Assembly: GCA_013349485.1 (NCBI GenBank)
Contig: DUZM01000045.1
Location: 1 to 15,171, forward strand
Reading direction: 5' to 3'
DNA from: Candidatus Hydrogenedentota bacterium
Lineage (GTDB): Bacteria; Hydrogenedentota; Hydrogenedentia; Hydrogenedentales; SLHB01
Length of the DNA: 15,171 nt
Shown: piece by piece, positions 1-8,259 of the stretch
How the letters are laid out: each line of letters starts with the position of its first letter
How positions within the stretch are numbered: the first letter of the stretch is position 1
Made by a program: the position numbers and the translations under genes
The notes under the pieces: model-generated
Told to the model about the DNA's origin: nothing
What the model saw: only the letters and a program-made list of their open reading frames with translations
Database searches by the model: none

Positions 1-2
1 AC

Positions 3-1289
3 AACGGCGTGGTCGGCCACCACGGCGTGGCGTCGAAGTTTCGCAAGATAGTCGACAGTCACGGCTACAATCCCGATCACCCGATGTTGGTCCGTCACCT
101 ACGCGGCAACGGCATGAAAACCGTCGCGTTCAGTACGTTTCATGAACGGCACTGCGCGTGGTGGTACTGCGACGGCTGGGAGGAGATCCACGCGTTCTCG
201 CGCAAGCGCGGGAACGAGACGGCCGACGAAGCTTCCGGGCCGTGCGTTGAGTGGCTGCGTCGCTACGGGGCTGGAGACAACTGGTTCCTGCATTTCCACA
301 TCTGGGACGCCCATACGGACTACCGTGTTCCTGCGGAATGGCTAAGCAAGTTCAGAGACCAACCGGGCCCCGACTGGCCCGACCAAGCCGAGATCGACCG
401 CCAGTACGACGCGATGTATGGCCAGCAGACGGCGCGCCAGCTCTATCACAACGCGGGCCATGCCCCGCCGACCATGCCCCGCGAGATAAGGACGGTCGGC
501 GACCTGAAATGGTTGGTGGACGGGTACGACGGGTCGATCGCGTACGCCGACCACCACGTGGGGCTGTTGCTCGATGAACTCGAGCGGCTCGGCGTGCTCG
601 ACGACACGGCCGTAATCGTCAGCGGCGACCACGGCGATTCGTTCGGCGAACACGGCCAATACAAAGATCATGGCATCGCCAACGACGCCGTCCACAACAT
701 CCCGCTGGTGGTACGTTGGCCGGGCATGACGGGGCGCGGCAAAATCGACGCGCTGGTATACCAACTCGATCTGTGTCCGACCCTGTGCGAACTGCTCGAT
801 ATCGAGACGCCGCCGCGTTGGGACGGCCGTTCGTTTGGGGCGGCGCTGCGCGGCGATGATTTCGCCGGCCAGCCGTTTCTCGTGATGGATCACGGCATCT
901 ACACGCTATCGCGCACCGTACGTACGGAGGACTGGGCGATGATGCGCATGTTGCATCCCGGCCTATATCCCTACATGGATGACGTGTACCTGTACGACAT
1001 GACCGGCGACCCCCACCAGACGACGAACCTTGCCGGGGCCCGCCCTGAGAAGGTCAACGAGTTGGACCATTTGTTGTGTGAATGGCGGCAGGAACAAGTA
1101 ACCCACGGTGGGGGCCCCGACCCCCTCGAGGCGGCCGTCGAATACGGCCCATTCCACTACGGCGGACCCCGGGCCCGCATCGAACGCCTCGAAGCGGAAG
1201 GACGCCCCGATCAAGCCCGTGAATTGTCTGCGAGAATGGATCGCTGCCATCCCAAGAACTGGATGCACATCCCGAGACCGTGGGAATAG
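3..1289 (+). CDS. Sulfatase / alkaline-phosphatase superfamily hydrolase, C-terminal part (5' truncated by window edge)
   Basis: This is a type I sulfatase-like enzyme that would hydrolyse a sulfate (or phosphate) ester, but the substrate cannot be read from the sequence. The frame is open to the first bases of the window, and the GTG at 9 sits inside a conserved block (NGVVGHHG), so it is not the true start. The N-terminal active-site segment (C/S-x-P-x-R, the formylglycine site) lies outside the window and cannot be checked. Counting from that GTG, the visible landmarks are a DAH motif near residues 100-102, YDGSIAYADHHVG at 173-185, the metal-binding SGDHGDSFGEHG stretch at 205-216, and a KDHG that probably supplies a substrate-binding Lys/His. 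The C-terminal half carries typical sulfatase segments such as PLVVRWPG, and a Tyr-rich stretch near 325. The gene converges on the isomerase-like gene, with only 31 bp between the stops. Export cannot be judged because the N-terminus is missing. The superfamily call is firm; sulfatase versus phosphodiesterase is not. Confidence 0.88.
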   Translation, partial: NGVVGHHGVASKFRKIVDSHGYNPDHPMLVRHLRGNGMKTVAFSTFHERHCAWWYCDGWEEIHAFSRKRGNETADEASGPCVEWLRRYGAGDNWFLHFHIWDAHTDYRVPAEWLSKFRDQPGPDWPDQAEIDRQYDAMYGQQTARQLYHNAGHAPPTMPREIRTVGDLKWLVDGYDGSIAYADHHVGLLLDELERLGVLDDTAVIVSGDHGDSFGEHGQYKDHGIANDAVHNIPLVVRWPGMTGRGKIDALVYQLDLCPTLCELLDIETPPRWDGRSFGAALRGDDFAGQPFLVMDHGIYTLSRTVRTEDWAMMRMLHPGLYPYMDDVYLYDMTGDPHQTTNLAGARPEKVNELDHLLCEWRQEQVTHGGGPDPLEAAVEYGPFHYGGPRARIERLEAEGRPDQARELSARMDRCHPKNWMHIPRPWE

Positions 1290-1320
1290 CCGGCGTGCAA
1301 CGTGACGGCCACCTCGGGAT

Positions 1321-2154
1321 TCAGCAGAACTGTTCGAGGTAGCTCGCGCCGCGCAGGAATCCTTCCTCGAGGGTCTGGGTGGCGTCCTCGTGCTCGATGC
1401 TAAGCACGCCGTCGTAGCCGGCTATGCGCAGGTGTGTGGTGTACTCGCCCCAATCGATGTTGCCGAATCCCGGAATGACGTAGCGCCACCAACCGGCCCC
1501 GTAAACGCCCACCTTGGCCCGCTTGGCCTTGTCCACGAGCGTATCCTTGGCGTGGGTGTGAAAGATGCGGTTGGGAAACATGGCGATCGGCAGTAAATGA
1601 TCGCACTCTTGATGGTAAAGGTGCGACGGGTCGTAGTTCAGCCCGAAGTTCTTATCCGGGATGGTCTCGAACAAGCATTCAAACGTATCTATCCCTTGGA
1701 GACAGGTCGCAAACCAGTTCTCGAGGGCGATGTTGATTTTCTTCGCGCGCGCGTGGGTCAAGATGGGGCGAAAGAGTTTCGGGAGCACGTTCTTGATGGT
1801 TTCGATCTTCGACATGCCGGGCGCGGGAAAACCTGCGAGCATACATAGGGTAGGAACGCCGAGCGCTGCCGCGGCGTCGATGCATTTCCTCGCGTGCGAC
1901 TGGACTTTTCCCGTGGATTTCGGGTCGGTAAGCGACGCATCGTAGTACGCGAGACTCGAAATCTCGAGCCCGCGTTCGTCAAGCATGGCTTGAATCTTCT
2001 TGACCTTGGTCGGCGTCAGTTTGGCCGGGTCAATGTGCTTGCTCCCGGGTTGCGCCACGACCTCGAGCGCCGGGATAACCGCCTCTTCGGCGAAATCCAA
2101 CACCGTCTCGAATGGTTCGCCGCCAAACGGCGCCGTTAATATGCCCACATGCAT
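1321..2154 (-). CDS. Sugar phosphate isomerase/epimerase-like TIM-barrel protein (xylose isomerase-like, AP endonuclease 2 superfamily)
   Basis: This is a 277-aa metal-dependent TIM-barrel protein of the xylose isomerase-like family, which contains sugar and inositol isomerases, epimerases and related lyases. The start is the ATG at 2154, preceded by an AAGGAGAA ribosome site; the open frame runs 24 codons further upstream but has no such site. Likely divalent-metal ligands are Glu145 (ALENW), Asp175 and His178 (NYDPSH), His199/His201 (FHTHAKD) and Glu254 (SIEHED), which fall at the ends of predicted barrel strands as in the family. No signal peptide is apparent, so it is probably cytoplasmic. 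It is the last gene of the leftward run, 155 nt after dut, and a separate promoter is possible in that gap. In sulfatase-rich bacteria such enzymes often act in carbohydrate or polyol use, and the convergent sulfatase fits that loosely. The exact substrate is unknown. Confidence 0.85.
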   Translation of the reverse strand: MHVGILTAPFGGEPFETVLDFAEEAVIPALEVVAQPGSKHIDPAKLTPTKVKKIQAMLDERGLEISSLAYYDASLTDPKSTGKVQSHARKCIDAAAALGVPTLCMLAGFPAPGMSKIETIKNVLPKLFRPILTHARAKKINIALENWFATCLQGIDTFECLFETIPDKNFGLNYDPSHLYHQECDHLLPIAMFPNRIFHTHAKDTLVDKAKRAKVGVYGAGWWRYVIPGFGNIDWGEYTTHLRIAGYDGVLSIEHEDATQTLEEGFLRGASYLEQFC

Positions 2155-2207
2155 GTCATTCTCCTTCGGTTTGCGCAAAAAGCCGGTTTGGAATGCGGCG
2201 ACAAAGA

Positions 2208-2236
2208 AGTATGTACGCAAGCGCAACAGAATTCAA
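2208..2236 (-). promoter_or_regulatory. Candidate sigma70-type promoter for the isomerase-like gene
   Basis: On the minus strand, TTGAAT (2231-2236) is followed after a 17-nt spacer by CATACT (2208-2213). Each hexamer matches consensus at four of six positions, and the optimal spacing is the main argument. It would give a leader of roughly 45-55 nt before the ATG at 2154. Read by eye; chance matches of this quality are common. Confidence 0.3.
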
Positions 2237-2244
2237 CCCAGATA

Positions 2245-2301
2245 GGGCTTCCCCAAAGCCCCGGGGGCAATCCACGCGCGGATTTGGGGGCTGCCGGCAG
2301 C
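2245..2301 (-). other. Cluster of short palindromes in the dut-isomerase gap
   Basis: Three dyads lie just downstream of the dut stop. They are the 12-bp palindrome GCTGCCGGCAGC (2290-2301), a GCCCC/GGGGC dyad (2258-2268), and a hairpin with 6-bp arms GGGCTT/AAGCCC around a 5-nt loop (2245-2261). The last two share bases and are therefore mutually exclusive. None is followed by a convincing run of T on the minus strand, so a classical intrinsic terminator is not supported. An attenuator, RNA 3' end stabiliser or repeat element is possible. Confidence 0.35.
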
Positions 2302-2309
2302 AGGTGAGC

Positions 2310-2774
2310 CTACTTGCCGGTGTGGCCGAATCCTCCGGGGCCGCGGGCCGTTTCACCGAGGAGGTCCGTAAGCGCCCAATCGACATGCGCGACGGGCGCC
2401 ACGACCATCTGGGCAACGCGGTCGCCGCGTCGCACGGTGTACGGCTCGGGACCATGGTTGATAAGTATTACGCGCACTTCTCCGCGGTAATCCGCGTCGA
2501 TGGTGCCCGGGGCGTTGACCATGGATATCCCGTGCTGCGCGGCCAAGCCGCTGCGCGGCCGAATCTGGGCCTCGTAGCCCGGGGGCAACGCAATGTGCAG
2601 CCCTGTAGGAATGAGGGCGCGTTCGCCCGGCGCGAGCGTGACGGGGGCGGTCACGGCGGCGCGCAGGTCCATACCGGCCGCATGTTCGGTCTCATAGGCC
2701 GGCAGGGGGAGATCTTCGCAGTCCTTTGCGCGAGCAATCTGCACGCGCACGCGCGGGAACAGCTCCCGGTTCAT
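2310..2774 (-). CDS. dut: Deoxyuridine 5'-triphosphate nucleotidohydrolase (dUTPase)
   Basis: This trimeric dUTPase hydrolyses dUTP to dUMP and pyrophosphate, keeping uracil out of DNA and supplying dUMP for thymidylate synthesis. The protein is 154 aa, the usual bacterial length. All five family motifs are present in order: motif 1 AGMDLRA (33-39), motif 2 PRSGLA (73-78), motif 3 [10 protein letters not shown] (90-99, with the catalytic Asp), motif 4 [10 protein letters not shown] (116-125) and the C-terminal arm motif 5 [11 protein letters not shown] (144-154), which closes over the active site. The ATG at 2774 overlaps the stop of the upstream M16 peptidase as ATGA, so translation is probably coupled. 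The frame stays open upstream, but that part lies inside the peptidase gene and does not resemble the family. The protein ends immediately after motif 5. Identification is secure. Confidence 0.97.
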   Translation of the reverse strand: MNRELFPRVRVQIARAKDCEDLPLPAYETEHAAGMDLRAAVTAPVTLAPGERALIPTGLHIALPPGYEAQIRPRSGLAAQHGISMVNAPGTIDADYRGEVRVILINHGPEPYTVRRGDRVAQMVVAPVAHVDWALTDLLGETARGPGGFGHTGK

Positions 2775-4045
2775 AGGGGCAGCGCCTCGACGCGCCGTCC
2801 GTTCAACGGGGCCAAGACCGCCATGGCGCACTTCCCGGGGTCGAACAACTCTTGAGCCAACGCCTGGATGTCGTCCGCGGTAACGGCGTCTATCCGCTCG
2901 ACCACCTCGTCGACGCCGATGATGCGCCCGTGGTACAACAAAGACTTGGCCATGCGCGACATGCGATTGAATGTGCTCTCGAGCGCCATGAACATCGTGC
3001 CTTTGAGTTGCTCCCGGTTGCTCTCGAGTTCCTCCGGGCTTACCGGCGTCTCGCGCAGCTTGCGCAATTCGTCGCAGGAGAGATCAAGGACCCGCGGCAG
3101 GTTCTCGGGCGCCGTTGCGGCGTAGACGCCAAACATCCCTGCGGAGAGATAACACGAATGGAACGTATAGACTGAATACGCGAGACCCTCGTGCTCCCGG
3201 ATGCGCTCGAAGAGGCGCGACGTGAAACCCCCGCCAAGGGCGTTGCTGAGCATATCGTAGATGTAGCGCCGGTCGTCGCTGGCCGCAGGACCTGGGAACC
3301 CAAAGCACACGTGGTTCTGCGCGATATCGCGTTCCTCGTAGGTGACGCCCGCGCCGAAGATAGGGGCCGGGCAACGCGCGGGCGGCTGGATTTCCGCCAA
3401 GGGCTCGAATTCGGCGCGGACCTGATCGAAAACCGCTTCCGTATCGATGTTGCCGGCGACGGAGAAGACCATGTTCTCGGGCGCATACCACGCCTCATAG
3501 TAGCTTCGAACGTCCTCGAGGGTGAGGGACGCGACGGACTCTGCCGTTCCCGCCACGGGTCGGCCCAGGGAATGCCCCGGCCAAAGCCGCTGCGCAAACA
3601 GGTCGTGAATCCGATCTTCGGGCACATCCATGTTCGACGTAATCTCTTCGAGCACCACGTTGCGCTCTTTCTCGAAATCATTCAGGCGGGAGTTTTTGGC
3701 GATGTCGGCCAGGATTTCAATAACCGTTGCGACGTGCGTATCCAGAGAGTTGGCGTAGATGCAGGTGTATTCCCGCGACGTGAACGCGTTGAGGTGGCCG
3801 CCGCGCGCTTCGATCGCATCCATGAGTTCGCGCGTGCTTCGCGATGCCGTTCCTTTGAAAAAGAGGTGCTCGAGAAGATGGGAGACGCCCGAGCGCTCGG
3901 CGGTTTCGTTCGCCGAGCCCGTCTTGACCCAAACGCCGGCAGCCGCCGAATGCAGATAGGGCAGGCGTTCAAGCGCCACGGTCATGCCGTTTGGCAATCG
4001 CCGTGTGACAAATGAGTCGTCCGTCTGACGCGCGGCGTTATTCAT
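2771..4045 (-). CDS. M16 family zinc metallopeptidase (insulinase / mitochondrial processing peptidase-like)
   Basis: This is a 424-aa M16 peptidase of the short bacterial type related to the mitochondrial processing peptidase beta subunit. The inverted zinc motif HLLEH lies at 56-60 (His56, catalytic Glu59, His60), and the third ligand is probably Glu134 in VVLEEI about 74 residues later. The C-terminal domain keeps the [25 protein letters not shown] block that completes the substrate chamber. No signal peptide is visible, which suits a cytoplasmic enzyme. The frame begins with TTG TTG ATG; I chose the ATG at 4045, although the upstream GAAAGAA is a weak ribosome site and the choice is uncertain by two codons. 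An M16 peptidase directly downstream of pnp is a conserved arrangement (mlpA/ymxG in Bacillus), and dut follows with a 4-nt overlap. Its physiological substrate is unknown. Confidence 0.94.
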   Translation of the reverse strand: MNNAARQTDDSFVTRRLPNGMTVALERLPYLHSAAAGVWVKTGSANETAERSGVSHLLEHLFFKGTASRSTRELMDAIEARGGHLNAFTSREYTCIYANSLDTHVATVIEILADIAKNSRLNDFEKERNVVLEEITSNMDVPEDRIHDLFAQRLWPGHSLGRPVAGTAESVASLTLEDVRSYYEAWYAPENMVFSVAGNIDTEAVFDQVRAEFEPLAEIQPPARCPAPIFGAGVTYEERDIAQNHVCFGFPGPAASDDRRYIYDMLSNALGGGFTSRLFERIREHEGLAYSVYTFHSCYLSAGMFGVYAATAPENLPRVLDLSCDELRKLRETPVSPEELESNREQLKGTMFMALESTFNRMSRMAKSLLYHGRIIGVDEVVERIDAVTADDIQALAQELFDPGKCAMAVLAPLNGRRVEALPL

Positions 4046-4144
4046 CAACAATTGGTTCTTTCAACGCGAGGTCTGCCGCGCCCCTGGGGGCAAATCCTTT
4101 TCCGGACACGTCCTGGCGGGCGCAGGGGGCAACACAAATCTCGC

Positions 4145-6412
4145 TCAACGTCGATCGCGGTTGCGCCGGCTGCGACTCCGATCGTTTCGGTTCCGATCGT
4201 CACGACTCCGGTCGCGGTCTCGCCGGGGGCGACTCGCTCGACTGCGGCTCTTCATCCGTTCCTCCTCCTCCTCAGAGGTCAGGCGTCCGAGTTCGCTGTC
4301 GGCCGCCACTTTGGACATGTTGATGCGGCCCCGAGGGTCGATCTCGGTTACTTTCACGTCCACTTCGTCGCCCACTTGAACCACGTCGCTCACCTGTCCG
4401 ACCCGTCTAGGCGCCAGCTCCGAGATGTGAACCAGCCCCTCTTTATTGTTCAACACCGAGACGAACGCACCGATGGGGACAATCCGCGTGACGACGCCCC
4501 GATATATCTTACCGACCTCGACGTCCGCCGTGATGTCTTCGATCATAGCGATAGCAGCGTCCGCGCTGGCCTGATCCACAGCCGCGACGTTTACCGTGCC
4601 GTCGTCTTGAATGTCAATATCCGCGCCGGTGACCGCCTGGATGTGGCGGATTATTTTGCCTCCCGGGCCGATAACTTCACGAATCTTCTCGACGTCGATC
4701 TTGATCGTGTAAATGCGTGGGGCGTATTTCGAGATCTCGGGTCTGGGCGCGGCCAGGCATTCGGCCATCTTGCCCAATATATGGAGCCGGGCCGTCCGGG
4801 CCTGCTCGAGCGCGCGGGTCATAAGCTCCCGCGCGATCCCCTTGGTTTTCACGTCCATTTGAAACGCCGTGACGCCTGCCCGCGTGCCGCAAACCTTGAA
4901 ATCCATGTCGCCAAGGTGATCCTCGGCGCCCAATATGTCCGTCAAAATGCAGGCTTCATCCCCTTCCTTTATCAACCCCATTGCAACGCCGGCCACCGGC
5001 GCCGCGATGGGCACGCCTGCATCCATCAGGCTCAATGTGCCGCCGCATACCGAAGCCATCGAACTCGACCCGTTGCTTTCAGTGATGTCCGACACCACGC
5101 GAACCGTGTACGGAAACTCTGGGGTCGCGTCCGGATCGAGTTCTTCCTCGGCCTCGAACGGCACGACGGCTTCGATGGCGCGCTCGGCGAGTTTCCCGTG
5201 GCCGATCTCGCGCCGACCGGGCCCGCGAATGAACCGCACTTCCCCGACCGACCACGGCGGGAAGTTGTAATGCAGCATAAACCGTCGAAACTCCTCGCCG
5301 GTGAGCTCGTCCAACCGTTGCTCGTCGCGACTGGTGCCCAGCGTGGTCGTGACCAGCGCCTGCGTCTCGCCGCGCGTGAACAGGCAGGAGCCGTGGGCTC
5401 GCGGTAACACGCCCACCTCGATACTGATGGGCCGCACCGTGTCGAGGTCGCGCCCGTCGATGCGCCGCTTGGTACGCAGGACTTGGGCGCGCATGATGCG
5501 TCTTTCGAGATCATGAAAGACCTCGGCAATTGCCGCGCTCCGCTCGGCGTAGACTTCCTCGCCGTACTTCTGAAGCAGTTGGGCGTCCACGTCGGCCCGC
5601 ACCGCGGCTACGGCCTCTTCCCGGCGCTGTTTCTCTGCGTTCTGAAGCTCCGCCTCGAGCCGTTGTGCGGCCATGGCCTCGACGTCGTCGACGACTTCGG
5701 CAGGAATCTCCGGGGGATCGAACTGCATCTTCTCGATGCCGACACGCGCGCGCAAGGTCTCGATGGCCTCGCAGATCTGGCGGATGTGGCCATGGCCGAA
5801 CTCGAGGGCCTCGAGCATCCGGTCTTCGGGGACTTCTTTCGCCTGTCCTTCCACCATCACAATGGCCTCGTTGGTGCCGGCGATGACGAGATCGAGTTGG
5901 CTTTCCGCCATGCGCGCCATCGCGGGATTGACCGTCGGTTGACCGTCGAACATGCCGACACGGACGGCCCCGATCGGCCCATCGAAAGGGATCGGTGAAA
6001 TGTGCAGGGCGGCCGAAGCCCCGTTGATCGACATCACGTCCGGATCGTGTTCGTTGTCGGCGGAATAGACGGTCGAGCAGACCTGCACTTCGTTGATGAA
6101 ACCGTTGGGGAACAGCGGCCGCAACGGCCGGTCGGTGAGGCGGCACACGAGGATTTCGCGTTCGCTGGGACGGCCTTCGCGCCGGAAGAAATTGCCCGGG
6201 ATTTTCCCCGCGGACGAACTCTTCTCGCGGTAGTCGACCGTAAGCGGAAAGAAATCCTGGCCAAGCCGCGGCTCGGGGGAAACGCATGCTGCCGAAAGGA
6301 CCATCGTTTCGCCGTATTCAACCAGCACGGCGCCTTGGGCCTGCTTCCCAATCCGTCCCGTTTCAAATGTCAATTCATCGTTGCCCATCGTGATCGAGAG
6401 GCGTTCTATCAT
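4145..6412 (-). CDS. pnp: Polyribonucleotide nucleotidyltransferase (PNPase)
   Basis: PNPase is a trimeric 3'-5' phosphorolytic exoribonuclease and a core enzyme of RNA turnover. The 755-aa protein has two RNase PH domains (about 1-220 and 315-550) joined by a helical linker. It then has a KH domain with GPGG at 582-585 and an S1 domain (about 634-701). By alignment to the E. coli enzyme in memory, the metal-binding Asp498 and Asp504 with Lys506 sit in the conserved AEDHLGDMDFK stretch, so the second core is probably active. The start is the ATG at 6412 behind a purine-rich AAGAAAG tract. The protein is about 40 residues longer than E. coli PNPase, and most of the excess is an Arg/Asp/Ser/Asn tail after residue 720 in which 17 of the last 35 residues are Arg. 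It follows rpsO by 103 nt in the classic rpsO-pnp order. A leader hairpin may contribute to control. Confidence 0.98.
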   Translation of the reverse strand: MIERLSITMGNDELTFETGRIGKQAQGAVLVEYGETMVLSAACVSPEPRLGQDFFPLTVDYREKSSSAGKIPGNFFRREGRPSEREILVCRLTDRPLRPLFPNGFINEVQVCSTVYSADNEHDPDVMSINGASAALHISPIPFDGPIGAVRVGMFDGQPTVNPAMARMAESQLDLVIAGTNEAIVMVEGQAKEVPEDRMLEALEFGHGHIRQICEAIETLRARVGIEKMQFDPPEIPAEVVDDVEAMAAQRLEAELQNAEKQRREEAVAAVRADVDAQLLQKYGEEVYAERSAAIAEVFHDLERRIMRAQVLRTKRRIDGRDLDTVRPISIEVGVLPRAHGSCLFTRGETQALVTTTLGTSRDEQRLDELTGEEFRRFMLHYNFPPWSVGEVRFIRGPGRREIGHGKLAERAIEAVVPFEAEEELDPDATPEFPYTVRVVSDITESNGSSSMASVCGGTLSLMDAGVPIAAPVAGVAMGLIKEGDEACILTDILGAEDHLGDMDFKVCGTRAGVTAFQMDVKTKGIARELMTRALEQARTARLHILGKMAECLAAPRPEISKYAPRIYTIKIDVEKIREVIGPGGKIIRHIQAVTGADIDIQDDGTVNVAAVDQASADAAIAMIEDITADVEVGKIYRGVVTRIVPIGAFVSVLNNKEGLVHISELAPRRVGQVSDVVQVGDEVDVKVTEIDPRGRINMSKVAADSELGRLTSEEEEERMKSRSRASRPRRDRDRSRDDRNRNDRSRSRRNRDRR

Positions 6413-6441
6413 GATTCTTTTTCTTTCTTTCTTGATCGGAT

Positions 6442-6463
6442 GGAACGTATCCTACTGCGTTCC
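6442..6463 (-). promoter_or_regulatory. Possible pnp leader hairpin
   Basis: In the rpsO-pnp spacer the arms GGAACG (6442-6447) and CGTTCC (6458-6463) can form a 6-bp stem with a 10-nt loop, about 30 nt upstream of the pnp start. In E. coli the pnp leader is a double-stranded substrate for RNase III in autoregulation. This stem is much shorter, so a similar role is only a suggestion. Confidence 0.25.
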
Positions 6464-6515
6464 AGGCGAATCATTCGGTTGGTTCCTTCTTTAACTTCTT
6501 GTACAGGCTCCGTCG

Positions 6516-6788
6516 TCATTTCCTGAGCCCGAGCGCCTTGACCACGCTTCGATAGCGTTCCACGTCTTCATTCCGCAGATAGCCCAGGAGGTTGCGGCGC
6601 CGCCCGACAAGCCTCAGCAACCCCCGCCGTCCGGCATAATCCTTGGGATGATCCTTGAAATGCTCCGTGAGATGGTTGATCCGCTCGGTCAAGATCGCTA
6701 TCTGCACTTCCGCCGAGCCGGTGTCGCCGTCGTGTTTGGCGAACTTCTTGATTACTTCTTCCTTCTGTTCTTTCGTAAGCGCCGACAT
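6516..6788 (-). CDS. rpsO: 30S ribosomal protein S15
   Basis: S15 is a primary 16S rRNA-binding protein that nucleates the platform of the small subunit. The protein is 90 aa, against 89 in most bacteria. It shows the conserved [16 protein letters not shown] segment and the [19 protein letters not shown] and RRRNLLGYL blocks that form the RNA-contact surface. The start is the ATG at 6788 with an AAAGGTGG ribosome site 4 nt upstream; the frame continues upstream for 27 codons without family similarity. It lies 125 nt after pgk and 103 nt before pnp. The leader between pgk and rpsO can fold in alternative ways, including pairing with the ribosome site, which suits the known ability of S15 to repress its own mRNA. 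Identification is secure. Confidence 0.98.
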   Translation of the reverse strand: MSALTKEQKEEVIKKFAKHDGDTGSAEVQIAILTERINHLTEHFKDHPKDYAGRRGLLRLVGRRRNLLGYLRNEDVERYRSVVKALGLRK

Positions 6789-6792
6789 AATT

Positions 6793-6863
6793 CCACCTTT
6801 CACTGCTGTCATTCGGCCTGTTCCCAGTCTGCTGTCGGTGGCTCGCCCAGCCGAGTACAGGCC
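6793..6863 (-). promoter_or_regulatory. Structured rpsO leader, candidate S15 autoregulatory element
   Basis: On the transcript strand a 7-bp stem pairs GGCCTGT (6857-6863) with ACAGGCC (6815-6821), enclosing 35 nt that contain a small CTCG/CGAG hairpin. A competing fold pairs GTGG just upstream with CCAC near 6838-6841. The same CCACC (6837-6841) is also a perfect complement of the GGTGG in the rpsO ribosome site (6793-6797). These pairings exclude each other, as expected of a translational switch. rpsO leaders that bind S15 are known in several bacteria with unrelated structures. Binding here is inference. Confidence 0.3.
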
Positions 6864-6880
6864 ACACACTGCCTACGTCC

Positions 6881-6897
6881 AGCCGCCTGCGGCGGCT
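6881..6897 (-). other. Perfect hairpin just after pgk
   Basis: AGCCGCC (6881-6887) and GGCGGCT (6891-6897) form a 7-bp stem with a 3-nt loop, 16 nt past the pgk stop. No T run follows on the minus strand, so it is not a standard intrinsic terminator. It could protect the pgk 3' end or cause partial termination before rpsO. Confidence 0.4.
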
Positions 6898-6913
6898 ATC
6901 TTGATCTTTGTCG

Positions 6914-8149
6914 TCACGATGCGTCCGTAAGCGCAACAAGTCCCGGCAACTGTTTGCCCTCGAGCATCTCCAGCGACGCGCCGCCGCCGGTCGAGACGTG
7001 CGACATCTTATCCGCCAATCCAAACTGCATGACGGCCGCCGCTGTGTCGCCGCCGCCGATAACACTCGTGATGGCGTCGTCGGACGCAAGAAGTTCCGCT
7101 ATTGCTTTGGTGCCGACGCTGAACTTCGCCATCTCGAAGACGCCGACGGGGCCGTTCCAGACGACCGTTTTGGATCGCCGGAGGGCTTCGCAGAAGGTTT
7201 CGATAGTCTTCGGGCCGATGTCCAATCCTTGCCAGCCCGGCTCGATTTCGCCGACGCCGACAACCTTCGAGGCGGCGTCCTCCGCAAAAGCGTCGGCCAC
7301 GACGGTATCCCGGGGCAGAAGCAGTTCGAGCCCCTTGGTTTCCGCTTTTTCCATGACGGCCGCGGCCACGTCGATGCCGGCCTCATCGAGCAGCGAATCA
7401 CCGATCTCGTAGCCCTGGGCCTTCATGAACGTGTAGGCCATGCCCCCGCCTATGACAAGGGTGTCCACGAGATCAAGAAGATTCTCGATGACCGTGATCT
7501 TATCCGAGACCTTGGCGCCGCCCAGAATGGCCGTGAGCGGTCGCTCCGGATTGTTGAGCACGCGGCCGAAAAACTCCATCTCTTTGGCGACGAGGAACCC
7601 CGCGGCGCACTGGTCGATATAGTGTGTCACGCCTTCGGTAGACGCATGGGCGCGGTGAACCGTGCCGAACGCGTCGCTCACGTATACGTCGCCGAGTTTG
7701 GCCAGTTGACGCGCCAGTTCGGGGTCGTTCTTGGTTTCGCCTTTGTTGAAACGGGTGTTCTCGAGCAGGAGGATGTCGCCGGGCGCCATGGCCGCCACGG
7801 CAGCCTCCACTTCGGGGCCGACGACGTCATCCAGTTTACCTACGTTCCCGTCGATTAGCTCGCGGAGTCTGTCGGCGACGCAATCCATCTTCAGCAATGC
7901 GTTCTTAGCGATTACGTTGGCTTTCTCCTGCGGGGTGTCTGCGTCGTTCGGGTCCTTGGGCCGTCCGAGGTGCGACATCAGCACAAGCATGCCGCCGTTG
8001 TCGCGGACGTAGTTGATGCTTGCCAAGGCCGCGCGGATGCGTGTGTCGTCGCGCACCGTGCCGTCCTCATGCTGGGGCACGTTGAAATCGACGCGCATCA
8101 ACACGCGTTTGCCCTTCACGTCCAGATCCTCAATGCTAAGCTTTCTCAT
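6914..8149 (-). CDS. pgk: Phosphoglycerate kinase
   Basis: This enzyme transfers the acyl phosphate of 1,3-bisphosphoglycerate to ADP, the first ATP-yielding step of glycolysis, in the cytoplasm. The protein is 411 aa, within the bacterial range. Landmarks are RVDFNVP (19-25, substrate binding), SHLGRP (59-64), the LENTRF segment (129-134), ILGGAKVSDK (208-217), the nucleotide-binding WNGPVGVFE (331-339), GGGDTAAAV (366-374) and the C-terminal STGGGASLE (386-394). The start is the ATG at 8149 with AAGGA about 8 nt upstream; 32 extra open codons upstream are not family-like. It follows gap with a 110-nt spacer, giving consecutive pathway enzymes in order, and probably shares the gap promoter. 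The spacer contains a small GCGACG/CGTCGC dyad (8200-8216) but no clear promoter or terminator. Confidence 0.98.
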   Translation of the reverse strand: MRKLSIEDLDVKGKRVLMRVDFNVPQHEDGTVRDDTRIRAALASINYVRDNGGMLVLMSHLGRPKDPNDADTPQEKANVIAKNALLKMDCVADRLRELIDGNVGKLDDVVGPEVEAAVAAMAPGDILLLENTRFNKGETKNDPELARQLAKLGDVYVSDAFGTVHRAHASTEGVTHYIDQCAAGFLVAKEMEFFGRVLNNPERPLTAILGGAKVSDKITVIENLLDLVDTLVIGGGMAYTFMKAQGYEIGDSLLDEAGIDVAAAVMEKAETKGLELLLPRDTVVADAFAEDAASKVVGVGEIEPGWQGLDIGPKTIETFCEALRRSKTVVWNGPVGVFEMAKFSVGTKAIAELLASDDAITSVIGGGDTAAAVMQFGLADKMSHVSTGGGASLEMLEGKQLPGLVALTDAS

Positions 8150-8259
8150 ATCGTGGTCCTTGCCGAATACGAATAACATCCTCGCGTTGCGCCGGGTACG
8201 CGACGACGCCCGTCGCAAGGAACGCGCCCGGGACGCCCCGCGCACCCGCTGGGCGATTG

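Noticed and set aside
2112..2855. 247-codon plus-strand open frame across the dut region
   Set aside because: It overlaps the isomerase start and the whole of dut, both well supported by motifs.
3191..4015. 274-codon open frame on the plus strand
   Set aside because: Antisense shadow of the M16 peptidase gene, with Arg-rich composition typical of a false frame.
4052..5407. 451-codon open frame on the plus strand
   Set aside because: It lies antisense to pnp in GC-rich DNA, has no recognisable family and no ribosome site; the pnp reading is unambiguous.
8200..8216. GCGACG/CGTCGC hairpin between gap and pgk as a terminator
   Set aside because: Only 6 bp with no T run, and the genes are consecutive steps likely to be co-transcribed.
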